64,000 bases of DNA. Source: Epiperipatus broadwayi. Its lineage: Eukaryota > Onychophora > Udeonychophora > Euonychophora > Peripatidae. The DNA lies in assembly GCA_028023455.1 (NCBI GenBank), contig JAQFVV010006354.1:560001-624000 (forward strand). The letters are read 5' to 3'. Below are positions 50,100-63,772 of the stretch, piece after piece; positions within the stretch are counted from its first letter, which is position 1; the number at the start of each line of letters is the position of its first letter. The notes beneath the pieces were generated by a model. It saw only the letters and a program-made list of their open reading frames with translations, did no database searches and had not been told where the DNA came from. Position numbers and translations under genes: made by a program.

Positions 50100-53000
50100 C
50101 CATCTGTATTATTACCATTTTTAAAATAATAGTATAATATTTTTATTTTGCTAATACAACGTTCCTTTCAATATCAGGATATTGTGTTATATTTTTGAGA
50201 ATTTTATTTTTCTAATAGTTTTTACTCCCACTCCAGTTATATTTTCTTATATAATTATTAATTAACTCTTTTTTTAATCGTTTTACAAAATTCCAGATAT
50301 GATAATCTTCTATGTGGATCATTTTTAATATTTCTACATTTCTTTTTTTCTTCACTCTAACCCTTCATCATATATTTTTAAACATTATACAAATTAAAAA
50401 TTAAATTTATTGAAATATTTCTTAAAGTTTAAAAATACCAATTAAATACGGTCTATCTAAAGCTTTGAATTAATAACTATTTTATATCTTATTAATCAAT
50501 TATTTTCAGTAATAAAACTATTAATATATATATTTACTGCCAGTTAAATTTTACCACATCTCTGCTGCATTTCATTCAGTAACTTTATATATTTTTTTTC
50601 AAAAACAAAATGTTATAGAATGTATGTTTTTCTGCAAATTCTATAACTCTGGATTTTCTCTTTTTTTTTCTGTTTTAACAATCAAATTTATTTATACACT
50701 TTTACTTTTTAATTATTTTTATTCTTTTAACTTTATCATTAAACATTTTATACAATTAAATACAAATCTACGACTTTCTTATCAGAAAGAAACATAAAAT
50801 TGAATTATTTACATTTGACGTCCTCTATTAATTTAAATAATAAATTGCCATTTTTTCTGATATATTATCTATTCCTATAATATTGTTCTTCTATTGTTTT
50901 TCATTTTTAATGATTCATAACCAATTAAAAAGTTCAATGTTTATGTCTTTGTAGTAAAGTATATAATCGTTTTTTAAACCAATTATTTTCTCTTCTTGGT
51001 ATTCTAACTTCACAAACTCTATTATATGGACTTGATATGACAGTTCTTTTTTTTAATTTAGACACTTGAATGTGACTAGAGATTGTAGATAGTTAAATAA
51101 AATAATATCTTTAAATGGCAACTTGCATTCAAAAATACTTAGTCATTTTCTGCCTTCGGTTAACATTTATTGATCTTCATATATATCCTTTGGAAATGAG
51201 AACCAGGATTTATTTTTCTCTAACATGACATGATTGTAAATATAAAAAAAATGTTATTTTTTTGCATATACATGTACCTATTTATTGTGAATTCAAAAAA
51301 ACTTAGCTCATGTGTTAGTTAACAACTATGTGATAACTGAAAACAAAGACTATGGTATTTCTTTGCCTTAAAAATACAGTAATGTTTTTCACTTAATAAT
51401 AGCAACAAAACATTTGAAATAGTCATTAGGAATTTTCCCTACTAATTTCTTAATTAAAGTCTTAAAAAAGAATTGATGAGACCTTTTCCAATTATAAAAA
51501 ATATTTGGTCAAAAAATTCTTGAAATAACACTGATTAAATAAAACAAATTTCAATCAATTATGTAAATCATAATTCAATAAATATAGTAGCTTATGACAT
51601 ACTACTGTAATAATTTATATAAATCATGATATATACTTTAAATATGATAAAGTTTTGTTGTAATATTATAAGAAGTGGCCAACTCTGACCATGTCACATA
51701 TTACAAGCTTATTAAATTAAAATAAACTTGGAATAGGGAAATGATAATTTTTTCAGGTTTTTTAAACAACAAGTATTGATTTATTTAAAGGTTTTTATTC
51801 CTTTTATTTATAATATGAGAGTTACAAATATTTTCTTTAAATAATAATGTAAATATTTAAAATTTGTTATAAATAGTTGTAAAAAAGAGGAAATAATATT
51901 TTTATTTTCTATCAGTTTTAATTTTTTAAAAAGATAATAAGATAATTATTTTGTTCTCTTTTAGTAATTTATTAATTAGTTTAAATTTTTTAAAAAATAA
52001 TAATAATAAGAAAAATAAATAAGTAAAATTTTATCTTTTTTTTATTGGTTTTTTTTTTTTTAAAAAAAAATAAGGTTTTCACATTTTTGTTAAGAAATTT
52101 TGTCTTAATTAATTAAAGTTGTTTTTTATTCTTTTCTTTTTATCTCTCTAAAATAAAAAGTCATGTTGGTGAAATCAAAGTGTAATTAAAAGTTTATCTT
52201 GTTTTTTGACAGTTAAGAGGAAAAATAACTACAGATAATTTTTTTATATGATTAGAATTTTGTTAATTAAAAAAGGAAGGAATTAATCAAGAAACCTTTT
52301 ATAAGAATAGATTCAATTGTTCAGAGCTTAAAGTTATCATGTCTGAGATAAGAGATGGTTGGATTAAAAACAAGATTGTTTCAAATAAATAAGATGGAAG
52401 GAAGGTTAAGGCAATAGATTCAAGGTCTTGTGAAGACCAGGCATTCTTGATTCAGTTGCTGAAGAAAATAGTAGCAACAGTTTGGCTGTGAAGAACAGAG
52501 TGAGAAATAGTTTTGTAGTTGAAGTAATGCTTATCTTATTATTAGTTTAGAAAAAAAAATGTTTTAAAATAAATTTGAGAAAAACCATTTGCCAAATTTT
52601 GGTTAGAAATTAAGCATCTCATAATCTCATCATATAGCCTGTTCACTAAAAGAAATTGTAGAACATGAGAATATTCCTACAGAAATATGCAACAAACCTT
52701 ATTTCTATCTAAAAGCATGATTGTCTCATGTTGTGTGTTATTCTGTCCTTCAAATTAGTAGACTAAAAATGGATAAATTCAACCTGTATGAAACCTAACC
52801 TGGAAATTATTAGATTAATGAATGAATAGATTCATCTTGTGTGAAACCTAAAATATATTGTAAAAATTGATAAATTTAGCTGTGTACAGTATCCTGGAAA
52901 TTTGTATTAATAGATAAACTATGTAATGAAAATTTAAATCTACAAAAAGAAAAGTTAATAAAACTTCTAGGAAAAGAAGATTGTTTAAAATCAACAATGG

Positions 53001-55080
53001 AAGCCAACATGAAAGAAAACTGAAAATTACAACATCCAAAGAAATATTCAAAAGAAAAAAATTTGTGCTAATAAATAATTTTTATTAAATTTTTTTGAAA
53101 TGTTTTTTTATTTCATATTTTCTCACTAGAATTATAAACATATAGTTTTAAGTAATTTTAAATGTTATCTCTTATTTGTGAGATATTGCTTTTATATTTA
53201 ATTATTAAACTACCAGAAAATAAATGATAATTAATTTAGTATTTAATGGTACTTTTTATATGAAATTTTATTTTGTTGGAAACAATTATTTAACTTGAAA
53301 AGTTTGTATTTGGACATACTCATAATTTGGGATGATGCAAAGTTAAAGATTATCTTTAAAATCCATCCTCTGCATTTTATTTGTATAGATTTATTTTATG
53401 AAGATGATGTTTCCCATCTCCCAACATTACTTTTTCTTCTTACTCCTTTGTTGAAAGTATTACCCCATGCTCATTTTATATTTATGTATATGATAAATGG
53501 TGATAATGATATTATCTCATCTTTCCATATTTACTCCTACTCTGTTCATACATTACAATATAGTAATAATGTTTTAGATGATGCTGATAGCCTCATTTTA
53601 AGTGTTTAGTTTCTTTTATCCATCAACCAATAAACCTCAAATTTTTTATCATTAACTACATTTCTCTTTTCAAAACCCACATGAATATTTTTTTCCAATA
53701 CATTTTATAAAAAACTTATATTGTGTCATATAAATAATGACATGTAACATTTGTAACACTATAGGTCTAATTGCTAGTTGATAGCACTTAGTTTATTAAA
53801 TTTATTTTAGCAGCTAATTACATAGGTTTAGTGTGTATACCATAATAAAATATTGAATTTTTACTATTTGAATAATTATGTGATATTTAAACACTACAAG
53901 AGTGACATTGAGTTTTATGATGATTTTTATCTCTTCAGTTCATCATTTTATAATTGTATTATGTAGCATAAACAAAATAATCATATTACTAGCTTTTTAG
54001 GAGGTCATATGATATTCAAGCATAATAAGTGATAGCAGAAATCTAATCAAAAATGTTTAGTTGCAAGTCTATTTTTCTATTATTGTGCTTAATTGCAGAG
54101 GATTGTGCATCAGTATGTTTATAATATAGAAGACTGCAATTAATTATAAAAATAAATTAGCAGTATATATGCATGTATTAAGATTTTTTTTGAAAATAAA
54201 GTTGTTTGTAATTCAAAGTATCTCTCAAGAAAAAAATACTGTGATCATGCATTAAAATCGATCAGTGATTTTTTAGTTTCATTAGTTCTTAATAAAATTC
54301 ATTATAGCATATATTCAAGATTCTTTATAAATTAATATTTTTTATTTATAAATATAATAATTTTTTTTTCATATGCTCTCGATATCATTGCCTTGTCTCT
54401 CTTTATCAGAAAGCCTTCATGTATAAAACAATCATCAAAACATTCCATATCAGGCATGATAATCCATTTCAGATGTAAACAAAGCTTTATTTTATAAATA
54501 TATAATTTAAGATGGTCATTGCTTCTTTTTAAAAAATTATTATAAATAATTAAAGTTATATGTAATACTGAGAAATACAGAACTTTTCAAATTATATGTA
54601 AAAGATTGAAAATTTTTTTTTTCATGTGCTGTTCATTTCTTTGTCACCCCAAATCTTAAATATTACCTATTTGATTATAGGATAGTGAAAAGACAAGAAA
54701 TAACTCTAATTTATATTGCATATTTATTGTCTGTATTAAATGTGCTTTGTATATTTTTTTGTGGATTTAAATTAGATTCTTAGTAATATCACTTGTTAGA
54801 AAACCATCTTTATAAAATTTCAGATAGCATGGATAAATCATGATTTTTATGAGGGGATTATTTTTTGTTATTATTTTAAAACAAAATACAGTTTTCCAAA
54901 AGACAAAAGGTTGCATCATTCATAAAGTTTTACAAATTAAACAGTAATTTGAGGGGGGAGAAAATTTAATTTAGTGAATTTAAAGAAAAAAAAGAGAAAT
55001 CTTAAAACCTAAAAATCGCTTTCTTATCATTTATCTAAGAGTGAAGAATGTGTGTATTGATTTTAAAAATACATTAAAAT
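50100..55080. other. Long AT-rich stretch without supportable features
   Basis: Nearly 5 kb with no recognised gene or mobile element. A short direct repeat with TGAAACCTAA lies at about 52770-52855. A 104-codon frame at 53295-53609 has no domain that I recognise. Confidence 0.5.
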
Positions 55081-55083
55081 GTG

Positions 55084-55093
55084 TATATATATA

Positions 55094-55165
<72 letters not shown>

Positions 55166-55182
55166 ATATGTGTGTGTGTGTA
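55084..55182. repeat. (TA)n(TG)n microsatellite
   Basis: About 38 TA units, then TG units, running up to the truncated RTE end. Confidence 0.95.
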
Positions 55183-55189
55183 TAAAAGT

Positions 55190-55335
55190 AAGAAAGAGAC
55201 CACATGTGAGATGGATGGATGAAATAAGAAAGTGTGCAGGGGTGATGTAGAAAAGAGAAGCTAAAGATTGGAGAAGATGGATTAAACTTGGAGAGACCTT
55301 CATCCTGCAGTGGATTGATAATGGTTGATGATAAA
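55190..55335 (+). mobile_element. 5'-truncated RTE LINE 3' end
   Basis: Encodes RKRPHVRWMDEIRKCAGVM followed by a stop in place of the Trp, then matches the end of the 49.6-kb copy (GAGAAGCTAAAGATTGGAGA, CTTCATCCTGCAGTGGATTG) and a TTGATGATA tail. It starts directly after the TG/TA microsatellite. Confidence 0.8.
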
Positions 55336-55639
55336 AGTAAGATTGAATTAAAAAATAAAGAAAATAAGTTTGTAACATAAAAGTTAAGTTAAATTCAAAG
55401 ATAGCTACAAATAAATAATGGGAATAATTAAAAAGTTAGATCTTATCCTAAATAAATTAATCTAATGAGAAACGTGAACGAATAATGGAAATGTAATTAA
55501 TAAATTTAATTAATTTAAGTGTTAATCAAGCTGAACAATAAAAGGGCCACATATAAATAGACCTAAAATAACTTGTCAACAGCAGATCAGATATTTTAGA
55601 GTATTATTTCAATCTATAAAAATAAAGCATTTTTTGTGA

Positions 55640-55930
55640 ACTCCAAGAAAACATGCATTGCTAATTAGAAATCAAAGTATGCCACTGTACTCCAATCTTT
55701 GACTGCCCTAGAATATCTGAAGGTCTCTAACTAGCCACAATGAACATATAACAACCTGAGCCATTCGAACATTTGTCTGCCAGACTGAAATACAGCAACG
55801 AACCATATTCATCAGCTATCCAAATTCCAACCAGTTGGTACAACATGCATTACACAGGAGAAAGAAGTAGCTGTCTATCCGGAGGAACATGCATATCTCA
55901 AAAAACCTATAGGTAATATTAATTATTCTT
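55640..55930. other. Mixed-composition block, identity unknown
   Basis: Less AT-rich than its flanks. The CTGATGA word on the minus strand here has no GAAA partner. No frame or termini could be assigned. Confidence 0.35.
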
Positions 55931-56264
55931 TATTCCCATTCCTATTGTGTCAGTAATTTATTATTGTAGCCACTGCAATCTTTGAAACATCCAGAGTCAA
56001 CAGAATTGATCTCTTAATTAGCATAAAAAACTATTTATGTGCAGTTAGTGTAAGCAGCAAATATTCTCAGAACTTTTCCAATCATACAAACAAATAGCTT
56101 ATGCAAGAATGTGTGTGCATGATATAGAATGTTTTAATGCCTATGTTTATTTAATGTTTTATGTTTATTGTAATGTGTATGCCTGGAATATTATATGTAA
56201 TTATTAGTTTATTCAAGAAAAGGATTAAAGAGTTCTCTAATTAATTTTAAAGTATTTTTAAATT

Positions 56265-56705
56265 TAGTATTCATTCATTTATAGTTAAAATCTTCAAAGC
56301 GCATGTGCAACAGCTTAATGCTGTTTAAATATTACAGTTTATAAACACTGCGCTATATAAAAATAAAATGACTTATTTACATACATTTAATTTGAAATAA
56401 GAATGACGTATTGTAAATTCTAGTAAATTTCATTAGCATCTTTCATTCAAGCATGTAATAGTAATTTAAAGTGATTATTTAATATCTTCACACTTTCACT
56501 TTTAAATACTTAAGATTTGCCCATACAAAAGCGTTTGGGTTCGAATAGATAGATGGCCATTCTATCTTTTCCAAAGACTTTATCATGTGTTTGAAGTGTT
56601 AGTATTCATTCATTTATAGTTAAATCCTTCAAAGCACATGTGCAACAGCTTAATGCTGTTTAAATATTACAGTTTATAAACATTGCGCTTTATAAAAATA
56701 AAATG
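56265..56705. repeat. Direct repeat, two ~107-bp copies 335 bp apart
   Basis: 56265-56371 and 56600-56705 are nearly identical and share TAGTATTCATTCATTTATAG and CATGTGCAACAGCTTAATGC. The intervening sequence is not repeated. Confidence 0.85.
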
Positions 56706-57215
56706 ATAAATTATTTTTGGAAATTAGTATTTGTCAGTTGATTCTTTTACTAATACCACTAATTAAAGCAGTTTATTATATTACTTTCTTCAATTGAGCT
56801 AGTTGGGATATTCAGGTGCTGAATTGGTGGCTATCATCCAGAGCATGTTAGTTACTTCTTGTAATTAACTGGCGTCTGAAGTTTACTTCAAAACAAATAA
56901 AGTGCTTTGAATGACAGGGTTTGAATTCAGCAGCAGGAGAAGTTCTGTAGCTTGGAAATGTGGCTGTAAATTATACCTTATATAATTTCACTTGAGCTAT
57001 AGGTACTCTCTGGGTATTCTTTTCTGCCTGAGGGGTTGGTGTGATACAATACTAAATTGCAGCTGGAGTGGATTGAATTAATAGTAAATAATTTATCACT
57101 TTATATATAAAAGAAGCCAACAATGTTGTTTTTTATTAAAGAGTAAAAAAAAAAAATTATTCTATATTTTTTGTTATTCAATTTATCTCCCACCCGGTTC
57201 AATATATATATATAT

Positions 57216-57482
57216 TGTAATGGGTAAGATTGTATAATCAGTCAATAAGACTGAAAGATCAAGCAAGGACTCTCAACCAGTAGACACAGTGTTACCCCCA
57301 TGCTCCTAGTTTAAACCCCTACCTAGGCTTTCTAACCTCAACCACTTAATAAACATCCTTGATGTCACACAACTACCTTCTTCATACAGAATGACATGGC
57401 TCAGGGTTCAAACATGGACTTTCCATCTCAGGGTTTTTCATAACTTATGACAACACAACACACTACACTTTTAAGCCTTACA
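57216..57482. mobile_element. Possible small TGTAA...TTACA element
   Basis: It follows a TA tract, starts TGTAATGGGTAAG and may end AAGCCTTACA, with a composition unlike the flanks. The start resembles the LTR-like units at 2.8 and 17.1 kb. The end is a guess and no clear target duplication exists. Confidence 0.3.
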
Positions 57483-57606
57483 TTAATTTATTTATCTTAC
57501 AATTGTTGATCTGATTTGGGAGTTTAATCATTTCTACAATGCTACAAAGCTAATACTATATCTATAAGGTACAAAATCATGGATGTGCTCGTTTTGCAAT
57601 TGAATG

Positions 57607-57615
57607 ACTTACTAA

Positions 57616-57657
<42 letters not shown>

Positions 57658-57666
57658 TTAGTAAGT

Positions 57667-57703
<37 letters not shown>
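57607..57703. repeat. Palindromic (TA)n block
   Basis: ACTTACTAAGTG, a TA tract, then CACTTAGTAAGT give a perfect 60-bp palindrome (57607-57666), followed by another TA tract that borders the PLE copy. Confidence 0.9.
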
Positions 57704-57704
<1 letters not shown>

Positions 57705-59425
57705 ATGTCCATTAATTAAAACAAAATTGTAATTATAATAAAAATAATAAATTTAATGGTAACAAACTATTATAAACAATCCTTAAATCCACAGAAGTAC
57801 TTTTGGTTAATTACTTAAACCTGCCTCAACTGCCATTAAATTAAAAAAAACAAAGCAGAAGCAAACATCATCATTTCAAATCCCACAAATCTCATATTTT
57901 AATGTTAGCAGCTTGTCTATTTATTACATGCATTTTATTACTATTTATAAAAATTGCCTCCTTAATTTTTCTTTTATTTTCACACTTTCAAAATCAAATT
58001 TAAATTTATATTTACATATTTTTTCATAATCAAAGAAACTGAAGGAGACATTAAATCACCATTATTTTTAATTTTTACATGCTTATATAACAATTCATGC
58101 TCCTTTAATATCTTCTCAATACTGCACCTAGATTCACCTATATATGATAGCATACAATCACAAAAAAATGATACATGACATTACTTTTCTGCTTGACAGG
58201 TATGACATCCTTAGAATTATTGACTAATTTATTAATATTGTTTGGAATGTAGAATGAAACATCAAACACATTCTTATATATATCCTTAAAAAATTTCACT
58301 TGTGGATTTGAAATAAATGGAATAGATATCCATTGTTTACTATTAATCTTCATTTCCTTTAAATGATTATAATTTTTTTTAAATTGACATAAAGTATTGC
58401 TTATTTGTTCCATTTTGTAACCAACATCAAGCAATTCCTTGGCAAATATCTCAATATTTTTTAGTTTATCACTTTGGTAATGACATAATTTTTCATTATG
58501 CAACAAAAAAGATCTAAAACTTGCCATCTTATGCATAATTGGTACGTTTGATTTACAATTTATATATACTCTTTTTTGCAGTGGCTTAATTATTAATTTA
58601 TAATTTAATATACTGTTTTCTCTGTAATTATTAAATCTAAATATTTAATATTTTTGTCCTGTTCCTTTTCAATAGTCCATTTCAAGCCATTCAACTTATT
58701 TAATTCATCTACAAGCAAATTTACAGTATTAGTATTTCCACAAACAAAAACATCATTCACATATCTTTTGTAAATTTTAATATCTCCAAAAGTACACATA
58801 TTTAAAATACTACTCTCATATGTAGATAAAACAAAATTGCAAACTTGTGCAACTACAGGCAGACCCATAGACCAACCTTTAGACATTTTATAATATTGAC
58901 CTTTAAAAGATGCCACAATGTTATCATTAAAAATGTTAAAGAATCAACAATAAACTTTATCATATATTTACAAATAGTTTTACTATTTAATGTATGTTCA
59001 ATTGTTTTTATGAAATTCATTCTGTCAATAGATCCATATATTTCTGTTACATCGAATAAAGCAATAACATCATTCTCATCATGAAAAAACATGTAAATAT
59101 AAATTTAAATTTGATTTTGAAAATGTGAAAATTCTTCATGAAGAGAGAAACCATAATAAAAGAAAAATTAAGAAGGCATTTTTATAAACAGGAATAAAAT
59201 GCACTTAATAAATAAACAAGCTGCTAACATTAAAATATGAGATTTGTGGGAATTGAATTGATGACATTTGCTTATGCTTTGTTTTTTTGTTTTTTAATTT
59301 AATGGCAGTTGAGGCAGGTTTAAGAAATTAACTGAAATTACTTCTGCAGATTTAAGGATTATTTATAATAGTTTGTTATTGTTAAATTTATTATTTTTAT
59401 TATAATTATATATATAATAACTAAT
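57705..59425 (-). mobile_element. Penelope-like element with inverted 3' copy at its truncated 5' side
   Basis: The minus-strand element starts within the RT (motif A near 59050) and runs to a 3' tail at about 57705. From about 59071 to 59425 the last ~350 bp reappear inverted on the plus strand, including the end of the nuclease (EERNHNKRKIKKAF) and the tail words GCAGTTGAGGCAGGTTTAA and TATTTATAATAGTTTGTTA. It is the same family as the palindrome at 23700-24456. Confidence 0.85.
58080..59092 (-). pseudogene. PLE reverse transcriptase and GIY-YIG endonuclease, broken
   Basis: Minus strand in order: motif A ALFDVTEIYGSID (near 59050), motif B GWSMGLPV (near 58870), motif C KRYVNDVFVC (first catalytic Asp replaced by Asn), LKWTIEKEQ and KYLDL, then a second frame (58536-58138) with the linker and the first half of the nuclease (SNVMYHFF), and a third reading YIGESRCSIEKILKEHELLY across about 58140-58085. 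At least three frame changes or stops separate these pieces. The RT is 5'-truncated just before motif A. Together with the YVND change this copy cannot be active. Confidence 0.8.
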
Positions 59426-59429
59426 TAAT

Positions 59430-61190
59430 AGTTCCAGCTCACAATAATGATGCATGTTTAGTTAACAAGAATGATATGTTTTATTACAAAATTAAAATAA
59501 AAGAGAGTAGCTTACAAAATATTGGATTAAGATCTACTGACTTTTAAATCATATTATAGAAGGTTGTGGTGGCTTACAACAATGATGCATGCTCTATTTA
59601 ATTTAATTCAAAGTATGATAATCTATCAGCCCATTTTAGGTTTGAATATAAAAAATTATTGCATATTTTTCTAATGGGACAACTTGTTGACAGGTTCAAT
59701 TTAAGGTCACCAAGGGTTGCTGATGAATGCACTTGGATACTAAAGGTAAACATTACTTAGAAATTAAGATACTATGTATGTAAGTGGGGTTAATGGGAAT
59801 TAAATATGAGGAGGATTGTCTTGATGATCAAATGTTATGGTTCATTGCTGAAGAATGGATGTACCTGGCCACAGAGGTGCATATGCTTCTAACCCAAGGA
59901 TGCACCTCAGAGATTCACAGTAATATTTAGATTTAAATATATGTTTATGTTAAAAAGCAATCACAAGAAAGGTAAAATCACTTAGATAAATTGTTAAACT
60001 TTATTATATATTTTTTGATATCTTCTTGGTAAAGCTACAATTATTAAATGATCATGGAAGGTAAACTCAATTTTGGTTAAATCAAGACATATTTAATATT
60101 GTATTTTGTATTGTATTATACAATTAGTTACTGCCAATAATTGTCACCTGTTAGAAATCACTTGAGTCGATAATTATTATTTTAATTTTTCATGTATGAA
60201 TTGATGATTATATTCCATTTGTTTGGTATTCACATTTATAAGGTAGACTTTGTTTCTTTGTGAGATTTAATTGTTGCCATGTTAGACAATTATGACATTA
60301 TGCATTGTTATATTTGTTATTTGTTTTTATATCCATACCATCTCATGTGAGGCATACTTCTTTTCTTAACCTGTGTAAAAGTGTGAAGTCATCATCATGG
60401 GTGAATCACTTATGATGTTCATGGACTTTTAAGCTAATTAAGACCTATATTGTTATGAAGAATTTTTGTGTATTTTCTTATATAAGAAATTACCTACTCC
60501 TTTCTCCTTAGATCCCTATAAGTGTTTCAAATAGTGGAATCAGGATAGCAGATCATTTATAGTCTGAGAATGAATGTGGTCTAGGTTGCTTATTTATTTA
60601 TTTGCCTCAGCTAAGTATTGTTATATTTATGGATGTATTACATGTGGCATTAAATTTCTCCTCATTAATTTATGATAGTTGAATATTTAGTGACAATAAA
60701 ATCATCCATGAGAAGGCATGAATTAGATATGTGGACCATGTCAGCATCAGACAAATAATGATGCCAGATATTAATGTCCTTGTTAAATATTAGTTTATAG
60801 TAATATATTATTGTACTAGTTTATTGCTGGATCAAAGTGACCTACTGTATTTATTGTTTGCTATTCAAAGTGATATCAAATGTACATGCTACATTTATTA
60901 TTTGTTACTTTTATTAGTAAACCAAAATTTTCAATAGCATTATAGAAAAGATTTATGATATGGTATTAGGGAATCAAATGTGGATTTATAGTGATATTTA
61001 TTTATTTTAAATAGATCAGAATAATATTACCAGTCCAACATCTTGGATAAGTAGAATTAGGAAGTTACATAATCTTCTCAATATAATAATATAAATAAAC
61101 AATAAATAAATAATATAAAAACTCTGTCAGATAATGAAAATTATTCTACATGACTAAAGCATGATAAACAGAGCAGCCAAAATTAAAAAA
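59430..61190. other. Unassigned AT-rich DNA
   Basis: A 9-bp hairpin, GAGGTGCAT with ATGCACCTC, lies at about 59874-59910. A short direct repeat (ACAATGATGCATG-type words) lies at 59442 and 59578. No gene is seen. Confidence 0.45.
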
Positions 61191-61199
61191 AAACATTAA

Positions 61200-63475
61200 T
61201 TATAAACAACAATTTGCCAAGCGCTTTTGGTACTGTATACCAGAATCATAGTGACATATTGGAACTGAATGGTTAATATTCCAGTGCATTCTCAGTGGAA
61301 CACTATTGTTACACTGATTGATAACATTTTTAGACTTCACAATAAACCAAGCCTCTTTCAACTTGCTTTTTCTATCATTTGACTCATTGCACATAGTAGT
61401 AATATTTTGAGGATAAAACTTGTGACCACAATTATTTTCATGATTTGAGAAAACAGAATTAATCTGTAAATCACTTTTAGATTTTTTGTACTGATAAATA
61501 TGCTGTTGTAATCATGTAAAAACATTCACCTTTGTTTTCACCATAATAAATAGCATTACAACCAATTTTTTTGCAAGCAATGGAATAAACCACTTCATAC
61601 TTATTCATTTCTTCCTCATTATTCTTTGAATTGTTTATTAATCTATTTAAACACAAAGTGGAACAGAATCCTACATTATAATCTTCACAGATAATATTTT
61701 TTAATTTCTTACTTATAGATGGCACATAAGCTAAAGAAAATCACTTTTTGACGGTTTTATTATTTACATCCACTTTATGTTTAAACTTTAAATTCTGATA
61801 AAACAAACACAATTGTCTGTGTAACATAGTTTTTTTGTATCCCACTCCTATCAAATTATCCATATATTTCTCAATATTACTTTCCCTATATGCTTTGAAT
61901 TTACAAAGATGCAAATGTTGAAACTCAATAGTCCATGACAAAACAGAATTCTCATTTAATTCATTGAAGATATTCACTATCACATCTTTCGAACTATGCA
62001 CAAAAACATCATCTACATATCTTCTGTATATTAAATCATAATTCCTTATAAATGGCCCAACAATGTTTTTCCATTTCCAAAACATATAAACTACACACAA
62101 TACGACTCACTGTCAATATCATTGGCCAACCATTCTTTACTTGATAATGATCCTCTCCATATCTTGCAGTAATATCACCATTAATCCATTCCAACACTTC
62201 CATAATAAATCTGGCTTTACAAAAGTCTACATTATAGTCCAACAAAAGTTTATTAATTACATTTATCAATTTATTATGGTCCACCAATCCATATAACTCA
62301 CACACATCCAATGAGGTCATATAACCATCATCAACCACCTTGGCAGACTCCAAAATCTGAACGAATTCAAACATAGAATTAATTGTATATTTGCCAACAC
62401 CCACCAACTCTTGTAACCATTTTGCAAACAATTACAATGCTTTCTGATAATAATAACCCCCAAAATCCATCATCAACCTTAACAGAACATTCTCCTTATG
62501 AACTTTAACATTTGCAAACAAATGTAGAACAATCGCAGATGACAGATAAATCCTCAAATATTCATCTCTCCTAAATATTTTACCAACATACAGTTGCAAA
62601 ACATTGCAAACAAACTTGTTCTTACACACTTTTAACTTATAGTTCTCAACTTTTTCGGAGTTCAACTTAACAATTTGCTGAGAAATTTTCTCTTTATATA
62701 TATGTCCACCCATCAACACAAATCTATTACCTTTATCTTCTTTTGCACAAATAATATTTTTCTCCTTCTACAACAATCTGAACTTATTAATCGTTCTATA
62801 CCATTTCTTATCCTCTCCAAGATTATAATAACGATCTTTTAACAATTGAGCAACCTGCTTAATCACCACCTCCTTCTCCAAAAACTCATATGCTGTCTCA
62901 ATATCTGCAATAATCTCCATATTCGAATCCTTTCAACCACCACCAACAAATCTAGGACCGCATTCCAACAAAGATTTAAATTCTATTGACAAATTTTCAT
63001 TTGATAAATTGACAAAATTATCTTGTACTTCCTTATAAATTATTACATTTTGTTTCATCGCTAAAAAATTAAATTTATTCTCAAGTTTATGCTGTAAACA
63101 CATTTGCAAACCATTACACCTATAAATAATATCATCCGGTATCGAGTAAAAGTTAAAAATCCTCCGCCTTTTTGCAACATTTAAATATAATTGCTTTTTA
63201 CAATCTTTCACAATACACTTTAATAACATAATCCTCATTAAACCCATGGCTTCTCTCTTCCTGTAAATAGAAGGGTTAATAACAGAATTACAACAGTTCG
63301 GAAAAACTTTAAATTTCATACACTTTTTTAAGAACTTTAACCGCTCTCCAAGTTTAACAATTTCTTTACCTAACTTCAAGGCTTCTACATATCTCCAGTC
63401 ATATTGATATTGATACTCCATAATTATACTTAAATAATAATAATTAATTATACTTAAATAATAAATAATATTCAT
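61200..63475 (-). mobile_element. Penelope-like element, nearly full coding length
   Basis: This is the only copy in the window with the N-terminal domain as well as RT and GIY-YIG. No inverted 3' copy was found at its 5' side and it is not flanked by long TA tracts, unlike the other copies. Confidence 0.85.
61200..63475 (-). pseudogene. PLE polyprotein (N-terminal domain, RT, GIY-YIG), multiply broken
   Basis: The frame 63475-62933 gives the Lys-rich N-terminal domain (KFLKKCMKFKVFPNCC) ending in VNLSNENLSIEFKSLLECG, the usual PLE entry to the RT. After a stop, the next pieces give KEDKGNRFV (DKG at 62737-62729), KVHKENVLLRLMMDFGG, motif A TSLDVCELYGLV (62311 region), motif B GWPMILTV (the usual PMG altered), then in another frame RRYVDDVFV (YVDD at 62019-62008) and the TWTIEF segment. 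The nuclease half YEVVYSIACKKIGCNAIYYGE follows near 61600, and NDRKSKLKEAWFI (candidate catalytic Glu) at about 61380-61335. At least five breaks. Confidence 0.85.
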
Positions 63476-63772
63476 TATCTTAAATTGCCTAATATTAAAA
63501 ATTGCCTGCCTATCATGTAATTAATAATAATATTAACATTTTGATCAAGAAATTTAATGAACCTACATGTGGTAAATAAAATTTAGTAAATGTGTAATAA
63601 GTTAAAAAAATGTAAATTAAAGAATAAATGTAAATAATATTGTAAAAGGTGATAATGCATCATAATTTTGACTTTGATTTAAGGCGTTATTCTCATGCTG
63701 GTATCAGAGTCATGTTAATAAAGTATATGTTTTTTCTATAATTTTCTTTTGATAAGTTTGATAAAGGATATA

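Noticed and set aside
55795-55815. CTGATGA on the minus strand near 55810
   Set aside because: No GAAA partner or stems.
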